A DNA stretch of 10,366 nucleotides from Deltaproteobacteria bacterium (lineage in GTDB: Bacteria; Myxococcota; Myxococcia; Myxococcales; 40CM-4-68-19), in NCBI GenBank assembly GCA_005879505.1, contig VBKQ01000107.1, positions 1 through 10,366 of the forward strand. Reading direction: 5' to 3'. Positions 1 through 6,074 of this stretch are shown here, one piece after another. A program made the translations under genes and the position numbers. Position 1 is the stretch's first letter. Every line of letters starts with the position of its first letter. The notes under the pieces are model-generated. The model was not told where the DNA came from, did not search any database, and was given only the letters and a program-made list of their open reading frames with translations.

Positions 1-816
1 ATGCGCGATCACGCCTACGACCGCATCCCCTACCGCGCGCCGCAGATGGAGCACCGCTACGGGCCCAACGTGCACATCATCGCCGACCCGCTCGCGCTCA
101 CCCAGCTCGCCAGGCTCTGCGCCAAGGGCACCTACCAGCCGGAGATCAACACGCTCGTGGCGGTGCTCTATCGGGACCTCTTGCGCGTGATCGTCAACTC
201 GGAGTTTCCCCGCCGGCCGACGGCAACCGCGACGCGCATGATCGACTCCACGCCGAACGCAGTCTTTCACGGCGAGACCGTGGACCCGGAAGTCCGCGCC
301 GTCACCGTCAACATCGCGCGCGCCGGTACCCTCCCTTCGCAGATCACCTACGACTTCCTCAACACGCTGCTCGATCCGCGCGTGGTGCGGCAGGACCATT
401 TCGTGATGGCGCGGGTGCTCGACGAGGCCTCGCACGTGACCGGCGCGAAGATCTTCGGCAGCAAGATCGGAGGCGACGTCGACGACGCCATCCTGCTCTT
501 TCCCGATCCGATGGGAGCGACGGGCGGGAGCATGTGCACCGCGATCGACGCGTACAAGCGCGACGTCATCGGCAAGCCGCGCAAGGTGATCGCCGCGAAC
601 CTGATCGTCACGCCGGAGTTCTTGAAGAACGTGACGACCGCGCACCCGGAGGCCATCGTCTACGCACTGCGGCTGGACCGGGGCCTCTCCCCGGAGGACG
701 TCTTCGACACCGTGCCGGGAACGCATTGGGACCGCGAGCGCGGCCTCGACGACAAGCAGTACATCGTGCCGGGCGGCGGCGGCTTCGGCGAAATCATGAA
801 CAACGCATACGTCTAA
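1..816 (+). CDS. upp: Uracil phosphoribosyltransferase family protein (divergent)
   Basis: Probable uracil salvage enzyme of the cytoplasm (uracil + PRPP to UMP + pyrophosphate). The best evidence is the PRPP-binding motif DPMGATGGS at residues 169-177, which matches the UPRTase signature DPMxATGGS, and a C-terminal YIVPGGGGFGE stretch at the place where classical UPRTases have YIIPGLGDAGDR. The N-terminal half contains an ARAGTLPS segment resembling the family's LRAG region. At 271 residues it is longer than the usual roughly 210. The extra length lies at the N-terminus and before the C-terminal motif (a segment with GLSPEDVFDTVPGTHWDRERG). The C-terminal uracil-recognition segment differs from the classical one, so substrate specificity is an inference. 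The ATG is the first base of the window, so a longer N-terminus cannot be excluded. It is followed after 9 bases by hpt, another PRPP-dependent salvage gene, which fits a salvage operon. Confidence 0.8.
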   Translation: MRDHAYDRIPYRAPQMEHRYGPNVHIIADPLALTQLARLCAKGTYQPEINTLVAVLYRDLLRVIVNSEFPRRPTATATRMIDSTPNAVFHGETVDPEVRAVTVNIARAGTLPSQITYDFLNTLLDPRVVRQDHFVMARVLDEASHVTGAKIFGSKIGGDVDDAILLFPDPMGATGGSMCTAIDAYKRDVIGKPRKVIAANLIVTPEFLKNVTTAHPEAIVYALRLDRGLSPEDVFDTVPGTHWDRERGLDDKQYIVPGGGGFGEIMNNAYV

Positions 817-820
817 GGAG
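815..820 (+). promoter_or_regulatory. Ribosome binding site that fixes the TTG start of hpt
   Basis: AAGGAG overlaps the TAA stop of the preceding gene and lies 5 bases before the TTG at 826. No ATG start for hpt is available nearby, so this strong Shine-Dalgarno decides the start and suggests translational coupling with the upstream gene. Confidence 0.75.
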
Positions 821-825
821 CTGAC

Positions 826-1356
826 TTGAAACTCGCTGCGGACTTGGAGCCGATGTTCACGGCAGACCAGATCGCCCGGAGGGTGAAGGAGCTGGGGACC
901 CAGATCGAGAGCGACTACGACGGCAAGGAGTTGGTCTTGCTCGGCGTGCTGAAGGGCTCCTACATCTTCATCTCGGACCTGGCGCGCGCGGTCGATCTCC
1001 CCCTGAGCATCGACTTCATCGGGCTCTCGAGCTACGGCGAGGCTACCGAGTCGTCGGGCGTCGTGAAGATCACGAGCGATCTCACCAGGCCCATCGAACG
1101 CAAGCACGTGGTGATCGTCGAGGACATCGTCGATACCGGGCTGACGATGCGGTACCTCCTGGACAACCTGGCCACGCGGCGGCCGGCGTCGGTGAAGCTC
1201 TGCACGCTGTTGCACAAGCCGTCTCGGGCGCGCACGCGGATCCCCATCGACTATCTGGGCTTCGAGATCGCGGACCGCTTCGTCGTCGGTTACGGTCTCG
1301 ACGCGAACGACAAGTACCGCAACGTCCCTTTCATCGGCGCACTGCGCCATGGCTGA
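826..1356 (+). CDS. hpt: Hypoxanthine (guanine) phosphoribosyltransferase
   Basis: Purine salvage enzyme converting hypoxanthine or guanine plus PRPP to IMP or GMP in the cytoplasm. The 176-residue length is normal for bacterial HPRTs. All family landmarks are visible: GVLKGS (residues 40-45, loop I), the SSYG segment of the flexible loop (68-71), the PRPP-binding motif VVIVEDIVDTGLT (95-107) with its acidic pair E99/D100, and the purine-binding region DRFVVGYGLD (150-159) followed by YRNVPFIG. The start is TTG at 826, supported by a strong Shine-Dalgarno 5 bases upstream. Its 3' end overlaps the next gene by 8 bases, so the three genes from 1 to 1960 are probably co-transcribed. Nothing looks damaged. 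Confidence 0.95.
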   Translation: MKLAADLEPMFTADQIARRVKELGTQIESDYDGKELVLLGVLKGSYIFISDLARAVDLPLSIDFIGLSSYGEATESSGVVKITSDLTRPIERKHVVIVEDIVDTGLTMRYLLDNLATRRPASVKLCTLLHKPSRARTRIPIDYLGFEIADRFVVGYGLDANDKYRNVPFIGALRHG

Positions 1357-1960
1357 GCAAGCGGCACGAAGGGGAGGAGCATTCCAGCGGCTCGTGCTCT
1401 GGCTCCTCATCCTGGCGCTGCTTGCGGCCGTCGGATGGCTCGCCTCCGAGCGCAACCAGCACCGCTTCCGCGTCGCCGCCCAGGGAAGCCTGCTGGTGAT
1501 CGAGCGAGGACGCTTCTTCCCGACCGGCACGGCGCCGTTGCCGCCGACGGACAAGGCGTACGGTCCCGTTCCTGTTCCTGCCGGGGAGAAGCCACCCGCC
1601 GATACCGAGTTCGACGACCAGAACGCCCTGGATCGCTGGCTGTTCGACCTGCTCGGCAGCTGGGCGCGCAACGCCGGAAAAAAGGGAGACGGCCGCACGG
1701 CCGCGGCGCTGGTGGACCGCGCCAGCGCGCTCCCGGGCCTCACCGGCGCTCAGATCGCGGAGCTGAACGCCCTGCGGGCGGATCTCGCCTGGGATGACGC
1801 CCAGACGGACATCGCCACCGCGGCGCAGCTCGTGGAGGGCGCGCGGCGAAAGCTTGAGGCGGTGAGGCAGGGAAACGGCGCACATGCCGCGGACGCCTCC
1901 GCGCTCTCCGGAAAGCTGGAGGGCGTGCAGAACACGCTGCGCGACCTCTCGAAGCACTGA
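1349..1960 (+). CDS. Single-pass membrane-anchored protein of unknown function
   Basis: I do not recognise this 203-residue protein. It has a short basic N-terminus (RR at residues 7-8), one hydrophobic helix at about residues 14-32, a proline-rich stretch (about 62-84, with PLPPTDKAYGPVPVPAG), and then a mostly helical, Ala/Leu/Glu-rich C-terminal half with heptad-like character (about 115-200). It is therefore probably an inner-membrane protein with the bulk of its chain in the periplasm. There are no enzyme motifs. The ATG at 1349 lies inside the last codons of hpt (8-base overlap, different frame) and has no clear Shine-Dalgarno, so translation is probably coupled to hpt. The reading frame is intact to its TGA. 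A long antisense frame across the same DNA is treated as a shadow. Existence of the gene is fairly sure; function is unknown. Confidence 0.72.
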   Translation: MAEQAARRGGAFQRLVLWLLILALLAAVGWLASERNQHRFRVAAQGSLLVIERGRFFPTGTAPLPPTDKAYGPVPVPAGEKPPADTEFDDQNALDRWLFDLLGSWARNAGKKGDGRTAAALVDRASALPGLTGAQIAELNALRADLAWDDAQTDIATAAQLVEGARRKLEAVRQGNGAHAADASALSGKLEGVQNTLRDLSKH

Positions 1961-1977
1961 TCGCGAAACTGCGGAAT

Positions 1978-2000
1978 CCGGCTCCCAGGCTCGGTTTTTT
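1978..2000 (+). terminator. Weak intrinsic terminator candidate after the salvage operon
   Basis: Eighteen bases after the stop of the membrane protein, an imperfect stem runs from CCG (1978-1980) to CGG (1992-1994) and is followed at once by six Ts (1995-2000). The stem has only three outer Watson-Crick pairs plus wobble pairs and a mismatch, so the T-run is better evidence than the hairpin. It is well placed to separate the salvage genes from kinase 1. Confidence 0.35.
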
Positions 2001-2066
2001 CGGCACTCCCTCGCACCATGGAATTCTGGGAGCAGGTACAGGCGTGCTGTAGCATCGCCGTGCGCG

Positions 2067-3878
2067 ATGACGACGCCGATCGGCAAGTACAAGCTCCTGC
2101 GCCTGATCGCTTCCGGCGGGATGGCGGAGGTCTACCTGGCTCGCCAGGCCGGCGCCGCGGGCTTCGAGAAGCTGGTCTGCCTGAAGCGGATCCTCCCGCA
2201 CCTCGCCCGCGATCGGCAGTTCGTGGAGATGTTCCTGAACGAGGCGCGGCTGGCCGCCCGGCTCGACCATCCGAACATCGTCAGCATCTACGATCTGGGC
2301 GAAGCGAACGGCAACTATTTCATCGCCATGGAGTTCATCGATGGGCCGTCGCTGCGCGCGGTGGCGAAGCGCGCGCGCGAGCGCGGAGAGCGGCTCCCGA
2401 TCGCCGAGATGGTGAAGATCGTATCGATGGCGGCGGGGGGGCTGCACTACGCCCACGATCTCGCGGACGCCGAGGGCAAGCCGCTGGGACTCGTGCACCG
2501 GGACATCTCGCCCGACAACATCCTCGTGCACCGCAACGGGATGGCGAAAGTCGTCGACTTCGGCATCGCCAAGGCGGCCAACTCCAGCGGGAGGACGCGG
2601 ACCGGCGCCCTGAAGGGGAAAGTCGCGTACATGCCGCCGGAGCAGCTGCGCGGAGATCCGCTGGATCGCCGCGCCGACGTCTTCGCTCTCGGCGTCGTGC
2701 TCTACGAGATGATCGCCGGCCGGAGGCCATGGGAGGGCGACAGCGACGTCTCCTTGATCGGGCAGATCATGACAGAGGAGCCGAAGCCGCTCTCGACTCT
2801 GCGCCCCGATGCCCCCGCGGGGTTGACGGCGGTTCTCGATCGCGCGCTCGCGAAGGATCGCGAGGCTAGATACTCGAGCTGCCACGATCTCCAGGCGGAC
2901 CTCGAGGCGCTGCTGGTCTCGCTGGGGAAGACGATCACCGCCGCTCGCGTCTCCGATTTCGCCAAGGCCTACGAGGAGCCGGTCCCTTCTCCCGACGAGA
3001 GCACCGGTGCGGCCATGAAGGCGCTCGAGGTGGAGATGAACCTGAGTGGCCCGGCCGCCGCCGTCGCGGGACGCCGCGCGCCGCCGCGCGAGCCGCGCAC
3101 CACCGTCCTTCCGCCGCCGGCTCCGAACCGGCATGGCTTCGCGTACGGCGCGATCGCCTTCCTCTGCGTCGCGGCGATCGGAGGTAGCGGGGGATATCTC
3201 ATCCTGCAGCATTCACCGCGGCTGGCTGAGCCGGCCGCGGAACGAGTAGCTTCGCAGGTCGAGATGGCGGCCACCGTTCCGACCATGACGCCTCCTGCGG
3301 CAGATGCGGGGCCGAGTGCTCAGGGAGTGCTGGCGCAGGCTGCGGCCGTCGCGGTGCCGGCTGCGGTCCCTCCTCCCGCCGCACTTCCGGCGGCGACGGC
3401 AGCGGTCTCGGCTGCCCCAGCTACACCTCCGGCGGCGACGGCTGCGGTCCCGGCTGCCCCTCCGCCGGCGCCGGTCGCGGTTCCTCCTTCTCCCCCGGCT
3501 GCTCCTCCGCCGGCACCAGTCGCGGTCCCTTCTGCTCCGGCTGTACCTCCGGCGGCGCCAACTTCCGCCCCAGAATCCCAGCAGGTCGTTGTCGCCAAAC
3601 CCAGCCCCTCCTTGCATGCCAAGCCCAAGCGTTCCATTCCGCCGCCTGCTCCGCCTTTGGCGGCGCGAGGCGAACTCGTGCTCCTCATCCGCCCGTGGGC
3701 AAAGGTGGAAGTCGACGGCCAGGACGTCGGCGTCACGCCCTTGAACGAGCCGCTGATGCTCGCGGAGGGCGAGCACATCGTCCGCCTGGTGAACACGGAC
3801 CTGGGCAAGGACATCACGCGGACCGTGCACATCACCGCGTCCGGCAGGGAAGTCCTGAAGGAAATCCTCGACGAGTAG
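2067..3878 (+). CDS. Transmembrane Ser/Thr protein kinase with PEGA domain (kinase 1)
   Basis: Eukaryote-like Ser/Thr kinase of 603 residues. The kinase domain spans about 8-283: glycine loop ASGGMAEVY (15-23), ATP-anchoring lysine K40 (CLKRI), helix-C glutamate E59, catalytic loop HRDISPDN (144-151, base D146), DFG at 164-166, then KGKVAYMPPEQ. The usual HRDLKPxN lysine is a serine here, a variant known in many myxobacterial kinases. A membrane helix lies at about 358-380, then a Pro/Ala-rich linker (about 400-530, partly tandem repeats), and a C-terminal PEGA domain (535-603: VEVDGQDVGVTPL, LAEGEHIVRLV). Known topology for this class puts the kinase in the cytoplasm and the PEGA domain in the periplasm. 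The ATG at 2067 is chosen because the conserved domain begins a few residues later; longer versions of the frame would translate intergenic DNA. There is no clear Shine-Dalgarno; a TAGCAT at 2050-2055 is a weak possible -10. Substrates are unknown. Confidence 0.93.
   Translation: MTTPIGKYKLLRLIASGGMAEVYLARQAGAAGFEKLVCLKRILPHLARDRQFVEMFLNEARLAARLDHPNIVSIYDLGEANGNYFIAMEFIDGPSLRAVAKRARERGERLPIAEMVKIVSMAAGGLHYAHDLADAEGKPLGLVHRDISPDNILVHRNGMAKVVDFGIAKAANSSGRTRTGALKGKVAYMPPEQLRGDPLDRRADVFALGVVLYEMIAGRRPWEGDSDVSLIGQIMTEEPKPLSTLRPDAPAGLTAVLDRALAKDREARYSSCHDLQADLEALLVSLGKTITAARVSDFAKAYEEPVPSPDESTGAAMKALEVEMNLSGPAAAVAGRRAPPREPRTTVLPPPAPNRHGFAYGAIAFLCVAAIGGSGGYLILQHSPRLAEPAAERVASQVEMAATVPTMTPPAADAGPSAQGVLAQAAAVAVPAAVPPPAALPAATAAVSAAPATPPAATAAVPAAPPPAPVAVPPSPPAAPPPAPVAVPSAPAVPPAAPTSAPESQQVVVAKPSPSLHAKPKRSIPPPAPPLAARGELVLLIRPWAKVEVDGQDVGVTPLNEPLMLAEGEHIVRLVNTDLGKDITRTVHITASGREVLKEILDE
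3386..3550 (+). repeat. Imperfect tandem repeats coding the Pro/Ala linker of kinase 1
   Basis: Two 33-base units, 3386-3418 and 3428-3460 (42-base period), differ at only two positions. They are followed by two units beginning at 3461 and 3506 (45-base period) that share most of TCCGCCGGCxCCxGTCGCGGT. All encode variations of A-P-P-A-A-x-A-A-V-P-A-A-P. The periods are multiples of three, so copy-number change would keep the frame and alter only the length of the periplasmic linker. Confidence 0.75.
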
Positions 3879-3888
3879 CGCCGGGGAG

Positions 3889-3917
3889 TTGACAACGGCG
3901 CACAAAAAAGGTCTTAC
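3889..3917 (+). promoter_or_regulatory. Probable sigma-70-type promoter for the porin
   Basis: A perfect TTGACA (3889-3894) starts 11 bases after the kinase 1 stop. Seventeen bases further is TCTTAC (3912-3917), a poor -10 matching three of six consensus positions. The predicted transcript would start near 3924 and carry a leader of about 30 bases with a good Shine-Dalgarno. It lets the porin be expressed separately from the kinase. Confidence 0.5.
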
Positions 3918-3943
3918 GTTTCGTCCGAAGCGCTCACCCGACC

Positions 3944-3950
3944 GAGGGGG
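3944..3950 (+). promoter_or_regulatory. Ribosome binding site that fixes the porin start
   Basis: GAGGGGG ends 4 bases before the ATG at 3955. It supports that ATG, which opens a clean signal peptide, over the TTG at 3889, which would add 22 residues in front of the signal peptide and coincides with the -35 box. Confidence 0.65.
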
Positions 3951-3954
3951 ATGG

Positions 3955-5223
3955 ATGCGTAAGAACCCGAGCTTGCTTCCGGCAATACTTCTCTGTCTGC
4001 TTCCCGCGGCCTCCTACGCCGTGTCCGTGCCGCTGCCGACCAAGGACATCACTCTCAACCTTCAGGTATTCATCCAGCCGCAGATCCAGATCAACGAGAA
4101 CGGCGCGCCGAACGGAACCGACGCGAGCTACGACATGTACGTGCGCCGGACGCGCCTGCAGGCGAACGGGGACGTCGGCTCCAACTGGTCGTATTACTTC
4201 CAGGTCGACAACGCGAATTTCGGCAAGTTCGGAAACTTTACCAGCAGGATGATCGTGCAGGACGCCTGGGTGGCCTTCGGACCGTTCGGGACGAAGGGGG
4301 ACAACGTCCTGCTCGTCGAGGGCGGGCTCATTTTCTATCCGAACGTGAGATTCACGATCACCAGCAGCGCCAACCAGCCGAACATCGAAGGTCATCCCGA
4401 CATGCTCCGCGGATTCACTTCCGCTGTATATCCGGGCACGCGTACCACGGGCCTTCAGGCCCGCGGCTGGTTCCTGGACAAGAAAATCGGATTCCGGGGG
4501 GGGATCTACGAGGGAGCGCAGCAAAGCAGCGCGGGCGCGGGGATCAATCCGCACCACTATCCCGCCGTCGCCGCGTTCTTCAACTTCGATCTGATCGGGA
4601 GCGAGGAAGGCAGCTACCTGTACCAGAGTATCTACTTCGCGAAGGATCCGATCCTCAGCATCTCGTTGGCTGGTACGTACCAGGCGGATGCCCTGCGCGT
4701 CGCCAAAGGGCTCGCCAACCAGCGCTCGCTCACCAGCACGGTGTTCTTCGAGTTCCCGCTCTCCGAGCAGCAGGAGCTCATCGCAATCCTCGGCGGATAC
4801 CTCTACGGCAATGGTTCCGGATCGCGAGACACGGGTGTGGGCGCCTCGCTCGACGTGGGCTTCAGGTACGAATTCGTCAGACCGTACGTGTCCCTCGAGT
4901 ACTTCAATTCTTTCGACTGTCCGAGCGGCACCCTGTCCACGCAGTGCGCCTTGCCGACCCCTGCGGTCGGCGCTACGGGCATTCACCTTGCGGACAGCCG
5001 CAACGTGCGATTCGGCCTGGACTTCTATATCAACAAGAGCCAGAACCACGTTCTGGCGGAGTTCTCGCTCAACCGCGGCCAGTCGGCATTCGGCGGACAA
5101 TCGGTCACCAGTGCCGCTGCGAACGCCGGATACACTCCAGGCGGCCTGCCCATTCAAACCGTGAACAGTCTGAGCCGCACGGCGACCAAGTCGTTCGCCC
5201 TGAGCTGGAACTGCTACTTCTAG
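3955..5223 (+). CDS. Outer-membrane porin, phosphate-selective porin (OprP/OprO)-like
   Basis: A 422-residue outer-membrane beta-barrel protein. Residues 1-22 form a typical Sec signal peptide (MRKN, hydrophobic core, cleavage after AASYA). The mature chain has alternating polar and hydrophobic strands. The early segment YDMYVRRTRLQANGDVGSNWSYYFQVD, then DAWVAFGPFG...LLVEGGLIFYP, resembles the phosphate-selective porin O/P family. The chain ends in SFALSWNCYF, with the C-terminal aromatic residue typical of BAM-inserted barrels. C322 and C331 flank a short loop and could form a disulfide. The family is recognised by pattern only, and the transported solute cannot be told: there is no phosphate gene nearby. 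It lies 76 bases after kinase 1 with its own probable promoter, and ends tail to tail with dapF, sharing a CTAG. Confidence 0.82.
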   Translation: MRKNPSLLPAILLCLLPAASYAVSVPLPTKDITLNLQVFIQPQIQINENGAPNGTDASYDMYVRRTRLQANGDVGSNWSYYFQVDNANFGKFGNFTSRMIVQDAWVAFGPFGTKGDNVLLVEGGLIFYPNVRFTITSSANQPNIEGHPDMLRGFTSAVYPGTRTTGLQARGWFLDKKIGFRGGIYEGAQQSSAGAGINPHHYPAVAAFFNFDLIGSEEGSYLYQSIYFAKDPILSISLAGTYQADALRVAKGLANQRSLTSTVFFEFPLSEQQELIAILGGYLYGNGSGSRDTGVGASLDVGFRYEFVRPYVSLEYFNSFDCPSGTLSTQCALPTPAVGATGIHLADSRNVRFGLDFYINKSQNHVLAEFSLNRGQSAFGGQSVTSAAANAGYTPGGLPIQTVNSLSRTATKSFALSWNCYF

Positions 5224-5990
5224 GATTGCGGGAGCTCGCCGAGGAACACCAGCTCGGCGGGTCCCCGCATCCGCACCCGATCGCGGGCATCGACCCGGAT
5301 CGTCAGCGCCCCGCCCGGTAGCTCGACGGTGATGTCTGCATCCCGCGGCGCCTCACCGCGCGAGATCGCCGCCGCCGCCACCGCGCACGCGCCCGTGCCG
5401 CAGGCCTGCGTCAGGCCCGCTCCGCGCTCCCAGACGTGCGCCGCGTATCGCTGCGGGCCGGCGCGCTCGACGAATTCGATGTTCGCGTCTTCCATCCGGC
5501 AGAGATCGGGTCCCGCTTCGGCTGCCAGGCGGGAGGCGCCGCCCTCGACGAAAATCACCCGGTGTGGATTTCCCATCGATACCGGGAGCGCCTCCCATCG
5601 CGACAGCCGGCGCGCCGGTTCGATCCGGGCGGTGCCCATGTCCACTTCGACGAGGCCTTGCGTCGGGCTGCGCGCATCGACGGTGCAAGGCCGGGGACCG
5701 GCGTCCGTGAGCAGCTCGACACGCGCGTTTGCCGGACGGGTGCAGCCGTCGGTGGCGATCCAGAGGGCCGCACAGCGTGCGCCATTTCCACACATCTCGG
5801 GGATGGAACCGTCGGCGTTCTGCACCAGCATGCGATCTCCCGGCAGGAGCGTGAGGAGACCGTCGCCGCCCACCCCCCGGTGCCGGTCGCACAGCTCGAG
5901 CGCCCGGCGCGCCGGAAGCGGCTCGCCACCCGCGCGAAGGTCGAGCAGCAGAAAATCGTTGCCGAGACCATGCAGCTTGGCAAAGCGCAT
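5220..5990 (-). CDS. dapF: Diaminopimelate epimerase
   Basis: PLP-independent racemase converting LL- to meso-diaminopimelate, the precursor of lysine and of the peptidoglycan cross-link; cytoplasmic. The 256-residue protein has all the hallmarks: MRFAKLHGLGNDF at the N-terminus, N58-A-D-G-S followed by MCGNGARC with catalytic C67, the NPH motif (141-143), WERGAG (187-192), and the second catalytic cysteine C197 in ACGTGACA. The ATG (complement of 5988-5990) opens directly into the conserved KLHGLGNDF segment, so the start is secure. It is the only minus-strand gene in the window, convergent with the porin (4-base overlap of stops) and divergent from kinase 2, with an 84-base gap between the two starts. 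On the minus strand of that gap TTGAAT-N18-TCAAGC (6063 down to 6034) is a weak promoter candidate for it. Confidence 0.96.
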   Translation of the reverse strand: MRFAKLHGLGNDFLLLDLRAGGEPLPARRALELCDRHRGVGGDGLLTLLPGDRMLVQNADGSIPEMCGNGARCAALWIATDGCTRPANARVELLTDAGPRPCTVDARSPTQGLVEVDMGTARIEPARRLSRWEALPVSMGNPHRVIFVEGGASRLAAEAGPDLCRMEDANIEFVERAGPQRYAAHVWERGAGLTQACGTGACAVAAAAISRGEAPRDADITVELPGGALTIRVDARDRVRMRGPAELVFLGELPQS

Positions 5991-6033
5991 CGGATCGCCA
6001 GTGTAACCGGGAACCTCGCGGCGCGGGCCGAGA

Positions 6034-6065
6034 GCTTGACACTACCTTACCAGCACGATTCAACT
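6034..6065 (+). promoter_or_regulatory. Promoter-like element upstream of kinase 2, shared with kinase 3
   Basis: GCTTGACA (6034-6041) is followed after 18 bases by TCAACT (6060-6065). The same arrangement, GCTTGACA-N18-TCAATT, precedes kinase 3. The -35 box is perfect; the -10 is poor, so an alternative sigma factor or an activator may be involved. TTGA (6036-6039) and TCAA (6060-6063) also form an inverted repeat with a 20-base spacer, so the element can be read on both strands, toward kinase 2 and toward dapF. Its predicted start point is only a few bases before the kinase 2 GTG. Confidence 0.5.
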
Positions 6066-6074
6066 CGCATTGCC

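Noticed and set aside
2001..2014. Possible sigma-54 promoter, CGGCAC then CGC, before kinase 1
   Set aside because: The GG and GC elements are one base too close for the invariant -24/-12 spacing, and the T before GG is missing.
1884..2066. N-terminal extension of kinase 1 by 61 codons
   Set aside because: It overlaps the end of the membrane protein and the T-run at 1995-2000, and translates to non-conserved, Arg/Ser-rich sequence; the kinase fold begins just after the ATG at 2067.
2497..2520. Kinase 1 as a pseudokinase because HRDISPDN lacks the usual lysine
   Set aside because: The catalytic Asp, the following Asn, DFG, K40 and E59 are all present, and the HRDxSPxN variant is common among myxobacterial kinases believed to be active.
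1740..3212. Long minus-strand open frame (490 codons) opposite the membrane protein and kinase 1
   Set aside because: It is antisense to conserved kinase motifs, its product is low-complexity Arg/Ala/Gly-rich with no recognisable domain, and long antisense frames are expected in high-G+C DNA.
3934..5157. Minus-strand open frame of 407 codons opposite the porin
   Set aside because: The porin on the plus strand has a signal peptide, barrel pattern and C-terminal aromatic residue; the antisense product shows no structure of its own.
5436..6074. N-terminal extension of kinase 2 by 213 codons, giving a 772-residue protein
   Set aside because: The extension is antisense to dapF, whose catalytic motifs are all present. 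Kinase 3 starts colinearly with the GTG at 6075.
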